64,000 bases of DNA, from the NCBI GenBank assembly GCA_903813345.2, contig CAIIXF020000004.1:15261196-15325195 (forward strand), read 5' to 3'. Each line of letters starts with the position of its first letter. Positions within the stretch are counted from its first letter, which is position 1. Made by a program: the position numbers and the translations under genes. Below are positions 10,894 through 22,685 of this stretch, one piece after another. Origin of the DNA: Owenia fusiformis (lineage: Eukaryota; Annelida; Polychaeta; Sabellida; Oweniidae). The notes beneath the pieces are model-generated. The model did no database searches and had not been told where the DNA came from. It saw only the letters and a program-made list of their open reading frames with translations.

Positions 10894-12498
10894 AAAATAT
10901 TTTTTATAATTTTATCATATTACTGTAGACTGAAGTTTTTAACCAAAGGAACTACAAACGTTAAATTAACAAAATATATACATTTATTCATTTCCTCTTA
11001 TCATATATTTACAATCATACAAATTGAGTTGTACATGTTACAGTCCATGTATGTGAAAAGTTGTTTTAAGGCAGGAATTGAAACAAAAAATATCTTCGTC
11101 TAGATCTAAAACTTATTCAAGAAACTAAACTAAATAAACAAAATCACCAAAAATTCTAGCAATGTCAACAATTTTAAACATTTAACGGAAATGATATTAC
11201 TGTAAATATGCACGATCCTGGAAATCATGCCACCCATTGATTATTATTATGTCACTTTTAGTTTCAGAGGAACTGGTTTGTTCGTGCATCTGTAAAATTT
11301 CAAGTTAAACTGACAACTGGATTTCCTGGAATTTAATTTAGATGACAAGATTTATGGAAAACTTCAAAATGGCTGCCAAGTTATTTAACCATGCCAGCAA
11401 CCCTAAAGCTGATCAGATCTTGTCACTAGTCTGCTCATACATCTGTAAAATTTTCAAGTTGAACAGGTTAATGGTTTTCTTCGAATTTTAGTGACAAGAA
11501 TTGATTTGTAGTCTCTAACTTTGAGAAACTTTGATAACATTGTTTGTGACCTAGTTTGGTGATCTTGACCTTTAACCTTGAAAATGTATGGTTAAGTTGT
11601 CTTAAATTTAAATAAAAAATACATTTAAAAATCAGCTTTTGACATTTTGAAGGTCAAGGAAAGGTCAAATCTCGAAACTAAAGTCAGATTTGAACTCCCG
11701 AGAACTTTTAGATAATTTTCAAAAGACATTTGATCAATTTGGAGCAAGTTGAAAGATTAAAAATGACCGACTTATCAAACAATTCAAAATGGCTTCCATG
11801 TAGTTAAGCAATCATACCCAAAACCTAATCAGATCTTGGTACTAGCCTGCTACGTGTAGACTAGATTTATTGATATATTTTTTAAATGGGCACCATGTAA
11901 TTTACCCATCATGTCGACCTAAACGCTAATCAGAAATTTTCAAGTTAAACAGGTAGCGATTATTCTGAATCTGATGACAAGATTTGATTTATGTGGCGCC
12001 CGCCCACATGCCTGCCCGCCCATCAGCACAAGGCCATCAGCACAAGGCAATAGCACTTTTCAAAGTGCGATAAAAAGGTAAAAGATAAAACATCTGAACT
12101 TGGAGTTGTAGTTTATGAGAAGAAGGGTCATATTGTACATTTGCGAAAGGCTTCTATAAACTTTAGGGTTAATTGAACGAATTACAAATATGCTCAGTAT
12201 ATTGTTTATGTATGTATTTTAGCTCACTATTTCTTTTTCTTTTTGGATCATTCTAATTATTAGGGAGATTTGGTAACAAACCAGTTCAGAAATGAGAAAT
12301 TTGAATCGGAACTCGTAACATATTTGGGGTCATTCACATAATCACATAATCGACAATGGACACAATCATCTTATTGTAACTAGAGATCAAAGATTGCAAG
12401 CAATCTCACACAGGACCCCTAAAGATGTTCATTAAGAGCAAGCCGTTGAGGGCAAGCCATCAAAGTAAAAAATAGACCTATAGAAAAATGGCATTCTA
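10894..12498. other. Gene-free stretch with aaggtcaa dispersed repeat
   Basis: No supported exon. Two related blocks, 11380-11480 and 11800-11960, share CTAATCAGATCTTG and TTTTCAAGTT words. The 11630-11760 segment is homologous to 13690-13830 (GGTCAGATTTGAACT, AAAGGTCAAATCT), so a dispersed repeat brackets this interval. Confidence 0.5.
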
Positions 12499-13028
12499 CA
12501 GGGTGACCCAAAAAACAGAACCCTCTAAAAGTGTAATAATTTCTGAAATACCTATCAAACCAGTTTTTATGTGCATAAACTAGAATCTATGGATGATATT
12601 TGATTCAAAGGTTGTTCCATAAAATTGATTATTTGTGATCACGGTTGATCTTAGAATGTGTCCAATTTTCGGAAAATCAGCATTTTAGATTTAATGAGAA
12701 ATTCAGAAAGAAATTCCAAAGAAGACGTAAAATCTCATTTAATATTTTAAATGGAAAATGAAGAATAAGGAATGGTAAAAACACCTAGTAAAAATCAGAT
12801 GCCTGAAATCCCTGGCCTCTGAGCCTGAATGGAAAAAAGAATCGGCTTATACCTATCTAGGGAGGTTTCTAAGAATGGGGGTATGAGAACACCTGAAAGC
12901 ACTGTTTGTGATTGCATTGAAAGCAAATCCAAAACATCACTCAGAAGGTACAGCCATACCTAATGATTAGATATGTATTAGTGAAGTTATATTATTTTTG
13001 GAGGGTTCTGTTTTATTTGGTCACCCTG
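12499..13028. mobile_element. 530-bp MITE, mariner-type ends, TA duplication
   Basis: The left end CAGGGTGACCCAAAAAACAG and the right end form matching inverted repeats of about 27 bp (right-end inverse CAGGGTGACCAAATAAAACA). TA dinucleotides flank both sides at 12497-12498 and 13029-13030. There is no transposase frame. TIR sequence, size and TA duplication fit a non-autonomous Tc1/mariner-superfamily element. Confidence 0.8.
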
Positions 13029-13433
13029 TAGACGTCAATATAGAGATTTTGGCACTGATCTGAGTAGCGTATCGGTCGTTCTACCTTCCGCAACTGATTT
13101 TTGGATGGCCAGGGACGTATTTCAGAAACCTATGATATAGTTTGGAGTAGAAATCGGAACAGGGATACTAGCGGAGGGATACTGATGAGGTTTTTGCGCA
13201 AATAAGCCTTCCAACGCTTATAACTGAATGACTAATGGACCCATTTTAACTTTTTCAACCCATTTCAGTTTTGAAACGCTCGGGAAATCTGCTTTCCAGG
13301 CATTTTGATTACGTCTGAATTTGGTGTTTTACGGAGGCCCTAAATGACAAAACAGTGAAAATATGAAATTCCATTTTTCAGCTTCAACCAACCCGAACAC
13401 ACACACACGTGAAAGACCCATTTAAAATTCTAG

Positions 13434-13680
13434 CCCTAGCTTTAACCCTAGTGCCAGTTTTAACCATAGCCCTTTAGGTTTTAATCCTAACCCTAGAATT
13501 AACCCTATCCCTAGGTCTAACCCTCACCGCAACCCTGAACCTAACCCTAGTTCTAGCACTAACCCTAATCTTAGCTCTAGCCCTTATCCTGACGTGAAGC
13601 CTAATCCTAGCTTAAGGCTAACTCTAGCTTTAACCCTAACTTCGTCTTTAGCCCTAACCCAAACCTTAACATCAACCCTT
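13434..13680. repeat. Degenerate telomere-like repeat
   Basis: Many copies of AACCCTA, mixed with AGCCCTAGC and TTTAACCCTAG variants. The period is loosely 6-12 bases and the copies are heavily mutated. This fits an old interstitial tract derived from CCCTAA repeats, or a similar simple repeat, not a chromosome end. Confidence 0.7.
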
Positions 13681-14212
13681 TCGATTTTCAATTTGAAAAA
13701 TCAGTTTTGTTGACCTTCGAAAGGTCATTGAAGGTCAACCAAAGGTCAAATCTTGAATCTAAGGTCAGATTTGAACTTCTGGTAACTTGTAAATGTTTTT
13801 AAAAAATTGAGTCGATTTGAGGCAAATTGAAATTGAAAGTTTTTCCAAATATCTCAAAACTGGGAAACAATTTCTGTTAAATTTTTCGACTCACACTATA
13901 AGAATAATCTCATCAATAGTTATTCCAAATTTTGGCATTAAATATTGAATATTTGTTGACCATTTTTGAGAAAGTAGAAAAAAATTTTGACCTAGATTTT
14001 GACCTTGATCTAGATAAAAGAAAACAATTTCCCGCCAAGGGGTCCTCTAAATAATTGTTATATTCCAAATGCTCTGCAACTAAGAGTGGCATAATAACCA
14101 ATAGGTGGTATGCTTTGCTGGATCATACACTAATTAAGTAATTATCATTTCCATGAAATGTATAAACAATCCTTATCCTGACATTCCTCGCTGTTCTGGT
14201 ATTCAGGAAATT

Positions 14213-17200
14213 TCACATATAGTGCTTCTTCTGTTTGAGATGCATGTCTATTTTAGTTTGAGTATTTGCTTTCCGTTTTTTCACAGTTTCCTGGGCACTG
14301 TGATTTTCCTCAAAATGCTCCACATTAACTTTTATTTCACTTTCATGATGACCAGCATTTGATAATAAATCCAATGCAAATTGGCAAATCAATTTGCGAG
14401 GGGAGACCCTCCGCTTGTCAGCAGAACATGTTGGAGTGGCATCAATGTTCTGAAAGACTTTCGAGCAGTTAGCGTCTTCTTGAAACCCACTGTCAGAAAG
14501 TGAATAATTTGCACTTTGATGGCCACTCGGGGATTGCTCAAGTGAATTGGAACCCTTTCCCCTGTTATCTTTCCTGAAAAGTTAATCACCGTGAAATGTA
14601 TTTTTACAAAATCAGTGATCTCGTAAAATGTTATCTTTCATGTTTATAGTTCTGTAGTTTCTGATTTCCAAATGGCCAATAAATAATGATTATGCAATAA
14701 TTGGAATTATGAAATTATAAACAGTTTGTTGAGGGGAGTAGTACATATGAATGAATAGAACAAAGGAAGTAAGAATGGCCCATCCCCTGGACAAACATCA
14801 CATGATTGATGTCAAGGTCACAATTAACTGGTACTTCATTGGTCCACTGAACTTCAAAGTATGACTGCTGAAAACAACCCACCCTTGAATTAGAGGGTAA
14901 AGTAGATAACAATCCAACTATAATAAAGTAAGTCAAACAATACAACATCTAATGTATGTCCCACCTTAATTTAGTAAGAATCAACAGATAATTAGCCTAA
15001 TTAAGCTAGTTAAGGGATGTTGCTAAGTAAGTTTCATCTACCCATTTAATTGTACTAATTATGCTCCCTGACGGCAAACTGTTGGAATCAGAATAAAAGG
15101 TCAAATACCTTAATTAATAAGAATTATTTAGAAAACTCTAGAATGGGCTCAGTAATACTGTTAAGGTATTTAACAATTTATTTTGTAACTAAGTTTTACC
15201 AATTTAACTAAAATAAAACAATTACCAAGAATACTGCAAAATACAAAATATAGATTATTAACAACGTTTCTCTCACAAACTCACGAAAATCTTAGTCAGT
15301 GGAAACCTTACCTTAGCACACCATGACCAAAATCCTTAACAATTTTAGCTATGTCGTGTCGATCGATGTCCTCCATCACACCAATCAAAATGTTGTGATT
15401 TTGTTTGTTGTCGAAGTCTTTCTGCAACCACTTTTTCAATACATGGTATGCCCAATCTTTTGAATTGCGTGAATTATCTGTTTTTATACTTTCCACTTCA
15501 CCATGCTTTAAGTTTAATTTTATGCCAAGTTTTTGGACTTCGTCGATAAGCTCAGAAGAAATTTCTACGAATAATTTTTCCGACAGATCAACTTCGTACT
15601 CTGAAATGTAAGAGCTTATCATTAAAATTCAATGAGAAGAACATTTTAATCCAGAGGGTCTGGACGATTTAAAGGTGATTTAATGTAGTTTAAAACATTG
15701 CTTCCAGCCTGATGTTTAAAGCTACCATACAAAAAGAGCATCAAATCACCCACAGATCAATGAGTCTTGTGCTTAGATTACTGGCACATATAGCATTAAC
15801 ATTTGGCTATCATGCATCATTTAAATAATTCAACCAGCAACATTGGTGCAAATGTAATATATTCTAAAAATGACAAAGGAATATATAACTGGGGATGAGT
15901 TGTCTAGGGATTGAATTATCCATGCATCGTGCTCTTAAGGGGATGAGTTGACAATGGCTTGAGTTGTCTGAGGGTTTAGTTGTCAAGGGAATAAGTTGTC
16001 CAGGAGTTGCGTTGTTTAGATGCTAAGTTGTCAAGTGGATGAGTTGTCCAAGAGAAGAGTTGCCCAGGGATTGAGCTGACTAAATTATGAGTTGTCCATG
16101 GGTTGAGTTGCCTAAGGGTTGAGTTTTCAAAGGGATGATTTGTCTAAGGGTTTAGTTGTCAAGGGAATGAGTTATCTCGGAGTCATCCAAGGGCTGAGTT
16201 GTCTAGGGAATGAATTGTCAAGGGATTGAATTGTCCATGGGTTAAGTTGTCTGGGGGTTGAGTTGTTAAGTGGATGAGTTGTCTAAGGGTTGGATTGTCT
16301 AGGGAATGAGTTGTCCAGGAAAAGAGCTATCTGGGTGCTGAGTTGTTCTTTGGTTCAGTTGTCAAGTGGTTGAGTTGTCCAAGGATTGAAGATTTAACTG
16401 TCTGGTTACCGATTATATATAAGTACATTGAAACCTGTAAAGTGCCACGCCCCTTTTAGTGGAATACATCTTTTAGTGGAACTCTTTTCAGTCTGAAGAC
16501 AAACTGACTAAATGTTAAATATATGAACCTCAGACAGGTTTTACATGTACAGGAACAGAGCCATATTCTTTTTTCCACGATTTGGGAGATAACTGATCAT
16601 TTGTTTGTAGTTCAAGGAGGATTGACTCTAAGAATGCAAATTCGATATTTTCCAACAATGGAAATGTCGTTATAATCCATAGGTGTAGCCAGGGGGGTGC
16701 AATGGGTGCGATTGCATCAATTTTTGTAAAATGCAAAACAAACCTTATTTTTGCTTATTTATGCCACAATCGCACCCCTGACTGAAAACCGAATATTTTT
16801 GGCGATCGCACCCCTCCCCCTCCTGACTGAAAGCTGGCTACGCCCCTGTTATCTGACAATGAACATGATAAACTGGCGATCAACAATCCAAAAGATTTGA
16901 GCTAATATTTTGATCACTTCTTGTGTGCTTTGAATTTTTTTGTTATGTATTAAGACCAAGACTTGAAATTTAAAATCTGAAGTGAAAAATGGTGACTGTT
17001 TCAATTTGAATTTCGTATTCACGACATCCTTAAAGCTTATTTACCCGGAGCTTAGTATGTGTACCGAACGATACTAGAAGAATATCGGGATTGCATTCTG
17101 GGAGTCAATCCTCTTTGTTTGTAGTTGTTACAATCCGGACTTTATTGGTTGCATGTTACGTTAAAACATCTTGAATCTTGGTTTACCTAAATCAAAGGTT

Positions 17201-20200
17201 TGTCGATATTTAACACTATAGCAATGGTGATCCACTCGATTACGCTGGTTACCGAAACGGTTCGTTTCGGTAACAAAATGTCGGAACGTCGAAGGTACGA
17301 TTTTTCTTTTTTCCTTATTTCACACGTTGTAGGCAGAATTCCCACGACATTTTTTCACACAAACGTGTATCAATCATATGTTTTAGAAAATGTACATGTT
17401 TGCGAAAAAATAGTTCAGAAGACAACAGAATCGTCGATTTAATTCCTCACTTAAAGAAATATTCCTTGTCAGACCCTTTCTCTCTTGATATGGTAGCTAT
17501 AATCATATATATAGTTTCCATATTTAGCAAAACATTTGAAATTGTTTTAATATGGTCAATATTAATCATTTAAAAATCTAGTGCTTATTTCCAGTGAGCT
17601 GCCATCTTTTAAGATTTCTTGCAGGAAGTGATGTCATCAACTCTCAAATTCTATAACCTTGCCCATAACAGTATAGGAAAGTAGCACAAAATCACTTCTA
17701 GACAAGTGATCATTACTTTCTGTGCAAAAATATTTTCAGGGCTTGTCAACTTAGAATAAAAGATGAGATTTTCAGAAGGATTAAATAAGATACAAAGTTG
17801 AAAAAGAATATTTAGCTGGTTTTGTAATTCTTAATAGCTCCTCACCTAATGCTATATGCAAAGTTGAGAGTCGATGACATCACTTCCTGTGTGAAATTTT
17901 AAAAGATGGCAGCTTTCTGGAATTGAGCATCACATTTCTAAGTGATCAAATTTGACCATATCAAAACATTTTTGCGTATTTTGCTAAACATGGCAAGCAT
18001 ACATATGGTTATAGCTACCATATGAGGAAAGAGATGGTTTGGCAAGGAATATTCCTTTAAGTTACAGAAACGGTATGGGTTAAAAGTGCAGATCTTCACT
18101 GTTTGCGAAATACCGTTTCTGTAACTTAAGTGAGGAATTAAATCGACGATTCTGTTGTCTTCTGAACTATTTTTTCGCAAACATGTACATTTTCTAAACA
18201 TATGCTACTGTACTGATATACGTTTGTGATAAAAATGTCGTGGGAATTCTGCCTACAACGCGTGAAATAAGGAAAAAAGAAAAATCAGGGGAAAAACTAA
18301 GGTTCCGTTGTCACAAATGCCGGACACAACCGTCGCTTCAACTCTTTGATTACTTGGTCCTCATTTCATGGTATTTTATAATCGCTTATTATCTGGATGT
18401 ATTAAGCTCTTTTGATGATGTATTATATGAAATCCCAATTTCGATCAAATTGGGTCGTAAAGCGCCACAATATAGCGTCTTCGATATCGTCAATGACAAC
18501 GGAATCTGAATTTGAAATAATTTACAAGAGAACGGCATATGGTAATACAGTGTCCGTTGTCCCGTATCTCATTTTGATCAGTTTAATTAAAGACTTTACA
18601 CTCCCCCCATAAGTTTGGCAACCTTAGCTCCCCCATTGAACTACGTGTTAAAGCCTCTTTACGTTTGAATTTTGATTTACTTAACCGGCGATGAAATAAC
18701 TTAATAATTGATGAAAACGTAACTTGACTTCATTTCCAATACCACCAAATTTTCTCAATTTTTACAGTTTTGACTTTAAAGCTCTATAACTTTGTTGAAC
18801 CTGAAGAAACATATCAATTATTTGTTAAATAAAGTTAGCAAATTCAATTGCCTGCCTAACTCGTATTTTTGCAAGGACTCGGATAGATGGATATTCTGTC
18901 ATATGACTTGCGGCAAACCTACCACTTCCCATTGGTTAACATGGGAATGCCGATTTTCAAAAATTCATCAAATTAATCACCAATTTTCGACTTATTGTAA
19001 TTGAGGAAAAAATTGAGAAAATTTGGAGGTATTGGAAATAAAGTCAAATTACGTTTGCATCAATAGTATAAGTATTTTCATCGCAGGTTAAGTAAATAAA
19101 AATTCTAAGGTAAAGAGGCTCTTACTCGTGCTTCAATGGGGGAGCTAAGGTTGCCAAACTTATGGGGGGGAGTGTATGTCGATGGTAGAACATATTTAAC
19201 TGTACAATGAGTATAAAGACACTTTGATTGATTGTTGTTCCAAAGGAATTCAGTCTTGGTGCTCTATTAAACACACAGTTCATGAAAATCTAATTGAAGC
19301 GACGGATATGCCCGCCATTTGTGACAACGGTATCTGGCTTTACCGTTGCCAGGCTATTCTGGTGTGACATTGTCATTGACCAAATGCAAAAATAACTTTA
19401 GTGGGTGCGAGTGAGCCCAGTATCCCGAAATGCTAATTGCCTACTGCAAATCAATTTCACCATGTAGCGAATTATGAGATTGTTCTCATATGATACAGTA
19501 GGCCTGAATATTACTTACTTTGGGGTAACGTATCTTGAGATACTGATCCAAACTCCTGTTCAATTGTAGCACTTGAAAGTTGAAAATTACTCCACTCCCC
19601 CGTCAATCTTAAGCCATTGATTACCTCCTTATTAGTCGCTCTGCGATACGTAGCCATGTGATCAACAAAATAATTAATCACCTCTTTTAAGCTCTTTATA
19701 AAATAACCTGTCTTCCGTGTATCCTTACTTTTATTAAATACACATAAAGCGTATTCTAGGGGGATTCTTCTGTCATCGATAGCGCCGTTATCAATCAGAA
19801 CTTTTATCATCTGAGAAAGACAGGATATGATCGCTCTGTTATGATTGTTGCTTTTGAGCTTTTTTAAGAAAAACATTAAAGGAGTTTCACCATCGGCTAA
19901 TGGATTCATGTCTGCACCATGGTGTTTCAAAAGTTTAATAATGTTTATCCAACCATAAATAAAATGTTCAAGTGTTCCAACATCACCTGGATTGAGTACA
20001 TCTGAATTGAGTACATCAACGACGTAAACATAAGAATCTTTTAGAAAAATATCTAGTGGAGGAACACCATTTGTATTCGTAACTTTTACATTAGCTCCCC
20101 TTTTTAGAAGATCTCTGGTATTGTTTAATTTTTGTTCCCAATCTTTCTCAGAAAGAATTTTTAAATGTTCGCCATTGAGTCTAACTGCTTGAATCAAATG

Positions 20201-20269
20201 AGTCGACCCATTCTCATCGTGTTTGTTGATTTTAATCCTTTCAATATCTTTTATCGAATCCCCCATCAT
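14213..20269 (-). CDS. Ankyrin-repeat and death-domain protein
   Basis: Three exons, 466 residues: 20269-19519, 15600-15312 and 14573-14213, with phases 1 and 2 matching across both introns. Residues about 18-178 hold degenerate ankyrin repeats (LLKRGANVKVTNTNG, LLKHHGADMNPLADGETPL, LIDNGAIDD). Residues about 255-343 form a death domain, recognised by its helical pattern and by KDWAYHVLKKWL and HDIAKIV. The last 119 residues are polar, ending in a lysine-rich stretch. Death domains pair with other death domains, and ankyrin repeats bind protein partners, so a cytoplasmic signalling adaptor is likely (inference). The start chosen is the first of two adjacent ATGs; no upstream coding exon was seen. 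The terminal exon has no internal start and is supported by its acceptor (TTTTCAG) and by closing the frame. Intron 1 is 3.9 kb and packed with fold-back repeats. No orthologue name can be assigned. Confidence 0.78.
15890..16390. repeat. Degenerate GAGTTGTC minisatellite
   Basis: Roughly 30 imperfect copies of a 15-17 base unit like GGATGAGTTGTCCAAG, in intron 1 of the ankyrin-death gene. Confidence 0.75.
16613..17117. mobile_element. TIR element with CAAGGAGGATTG ends
   Basis: The left end is CAAGGAGGATTGACTC with AGAATGCAA. The right end is the inverted copy (TTGCATTCTGGGAGTCAATC). The same ends bound a 131-bp element at 46034-46164, so this is a family. A second repeat is nested at 16679-16849. 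Confidence 0.6.
16679..16849. mobile_element. Nested GCGTAGCCAG repeat
   Basis: The ends are inverted: GGTGTAGCCAGGGG on the left and CTGGCTACGCCCCTG on the right. The interior repeats TCGCACCCCT and TGACTGAAA. It is a short non-coding element. Confidence 0.55.
17245..17271. repeat. Perfect hairpin GTTACCGAAACG
   Basis: GTTACCGAAACG, a three-base loop GTT, then CGTTTCGGTAAC: 12-bp perfect arms. It resembles the arms of the hairpin insertion at 18058-18128. Confidence 0.8.
17298..18295. mobile_element. 1-kb fold-back element in intron 1
   Basis: The left arm (17298-17680) and right arm (17865-18295) are inverted copies, including TTTTTCCTTATTTCACACGT, GAAGACAACAGAATCGTCGA and GATGTCATC. They surround a loop of under 200 bp. 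The right arm has an extra hairpin absent from the left arm. No protein is encoded. Confidence 0.75.
18058..18128. mobile_element. 70-bp hairpin insertion
   Basis: AAGTTACAGAAACGGTA and its exact inverse TACCGTTTCTGTAACTT bound about 36 bp. The paired left arm of the host fold-back (near 17450) lacks this segment, so it inserted after the arms formed. It is a very small palindromic element. Confidence 0.65.
18300..19335. mobile_element. Second fold-back element in intron 1
   Basis: The outer arms are at 18303-18343 and 19293-19333 (CCGTTGTCACAAATG and CGTCGCTTCAA in inverted order). Inner arms are at 18599-18760 and 19005-19174 (AGTTTGGCAACCTTAGCTCC with its inverse). It lies directly beside the 17298-18295 fold-back. 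It is non-coding. Confidence 0.7.
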
Positions 20270-22070
20270 TTTATTTTTTCCTTAACAGACGCTTGTCACT
20301 GCTTCTTTATTATCTTGCCCACCTCCTTTGCAAAGGTATAGTTTCTCCAGTGGACCGGAAATGAAATTTCTGAAAATGAAACAGAAACATAAACTCCCAG
20401 AGTGACATATCCAACCGAACAAAACAAATTTTATCAGATCAATGGTAATTTGCATGACAGCAATAACCGGACACTAGTATTGTCTCCTTTTCGCAAAATC
20501 GACACCTACTTTTAACACGCGTGACATCATTCAGGCTCTGCAGGTAGAAATCCTGGTGCTGCGATTTACAAAAAAAATGGAACGGGATATTGGGTTTAAT
20601 ACATTAAATAAATTGTGTATAGTTAAAATATTAAAATTTCATGAGCAGACACCCGTTTGATACTTTTCTAAAATACGACAAAGCAAGAGCTTGTGTGGAG
20701 TTTTGTACAGGATGGGCCAAAAAGTCATTTAAATTTTTAATTTGATATAACAAATGCAAGGATTTCAATGAAAAATTACCAGAATATGTAAACATCAATT
20801 TTACAACTGTTCCTGTACGAGCCTCTTAAATTACGGGCTATTACGGGCCTTGTTATTACAAGCTCTTACGAGGCTCGAAGATTACAAGCAATTACGAGAC
20901 TCGTAACGACACCCTATGTATAGTCTGCCACGTGACCTTATGGATGATTGGTGGGCGAACCGTTTGCGAGTCTTTCCACCAGGTTTATAATGATACTTCC
21001 AATGTGGTTTTAGACTTTGTATCTCTGTGGAACTTGTCCCGTACCATCAATGTCTAAAGACGATTTAATTCTCCAAATATCTCATTCATGCGATTCCCGG
21101 TTTAAGAGAAATTCGCACTTTTGTGTCTCGGAAAATGATGTGTGTGCGATCGAATCCAATTTCAGAATATTGTCTGTATTTCACTCGAATCATTGAATAA
21201 CTTCTAGTATCTTGGTTACCACCATATTTGGCGAGCAATACCTCATTAGTACATGTATACTCCGTATTTTACACTCGAAGACAAAGCAAGAAACCCCGGG
21301 CCAGAGGAGCCCTGTGTTATTTTTGTACACTGTACGCAGACATGCCAGTACACACCACAACCTTCTATCATGTCTATACGAGTCGTGAACCACTCACTCA
21401 AACACCCAGAATTACTTGATGCACAAACTTGTCTGAGCTGGGAATAGAATCCGGGGCCAAGAGATAGCGAGAACCTAATTTATCTTTATTTAGTTATTGA
21501 GTAGAGTTATTGACCTGCAATTTTAAAGGTCAGACTTACGACAACTCCTTTTCTAGATCTTATACATGGCGTTATCCAATGGACGGTACATAAGCGAAAA
21601 AAAATCCAACTGATTATCGAGTCAAGTGATTATCTATCCAAGTGGTTATCGGTTTGTTTTCATTAGGAATTAAGAACTGTCTGCCATTTATCCACCCAGT
21701 GCTTCCAATTATTATCCGTTGAATAAACAAACTAGCTTTTGTCAAGCTTAAGAATATGAATTTTTGAGAAATTGAATTTTTTATTCAAACATCATATTTT
21801 TTAAGTTCATTGCAAAGTTCATTAATATTATATAAATGTATGTATACTGAAATTTGCATAGTGGGCAAATATGCCTGTTGCATCTTAAATAAATAGAAAT
21901 AGAAATATAGATCGAAGAAACACGACGACCAAACATTCTTAGACTATATATAACAAAATTGTACTATGTATACCATTATCATGGAGACAAAAAATGGGGG
22001 AAAGGGGGGAAACTCGTACAAACTGGAAGTCACTCAGAGATCAATTGCCAAACATCTCAAATAAAAACAC
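20270..22070. other. Gene-free spacer upstream of ankyrin-death gene
   Basis: It holds the presumed 5' UTR and promoter of the minus-strand gene. A short GAGCCTC/TTACGGGC/TTACGAG inverted cluster lies at 20815-20910. No other supported feature. Confidence 0.4.
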
Positions 22071-22685
22071 TTGTTTAAAAGACAGATAAAAATACAACCA
22101 ATAAAAGTACATGACAAGTGGCTTAGGGAGCTAAATTCAAATGAGGATAACTATAAAGAAAAAGATGAAATATACACCACTTATAAAATGATAACAAGTA
22201 ATGCGAAACTTGGATACTTACAGTTCAGATTATTACACAGAACAATACACTTCAATAAAAAGCTAAACAAAATGAATTTATATAGAGGGGAAAACACGCC
22301 AATGTGTACAATATGCAATGAGTACCACATAGATAGCATCGAACATGGATTCCTAGAATGTACAGCCACAAAGGACTTCTTGAAAATGTGCTATGACGAA
22401 GCTGGTGAAAATATATCAGAAAATAAAGACATTGTTTTCGGATACAGTAGAGAAAAAAAGACAACAAAAAAAGCTACTGATTCAAATAAAACATTTCATA
22501 TACTTAAGAAAATTAGGAGACAATAGACCAGAACTAGGTCCTTTTAAAATATACCGTCAAAAAGAAGAAAAAGACATAGCGAAGAAAAACAACAAAATGG
22601 AACAACATGAGACACTGTGGATATCTGTAGCAGACTCTTGCGTTAATATCATCATTTTATACAAAGTGATAAAAATCAACAATTA
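22071..22685 (+). pseudogene. Non-LTR retrotransposon ORF2 C-terminal fragment
   Basis: Only the tail of a LINE ORF2 remains. The first frame (22071-22526) has the typical post-RT region, with YLQFRLLHRTIHFNKKL then a Cys/His cluster (CTICNEYHID...H...C). Around 22480-22515 the reading frame must change to continue into a conserved-looking tail (FIYLRKLGDNRPELGPFK, then NNKMEQHETLW) ending near 22685. The reverse transcriptase and endonuclease domains are absent. The fragment is 5'-truncated and frameshifted, as usual for dead LINE copies. An L1/Tx1-like affiliation is my impression from the tail pattern. Confidence 0.65.

Noticed and set aside
13434-13680. Chromosome end
   Set aside because: The repeats are heavily mutated and ordinary sequence with genes continues on both sides.
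19519-20269. Ankyrin exon as a stand-alone single-exon gene ending at 19511
   Set aside because: The stop lies just after a strong GTAAGT donor. The phase-1 join to the death-domain exon and on to the terminal exon closes at exactly 467 codons.
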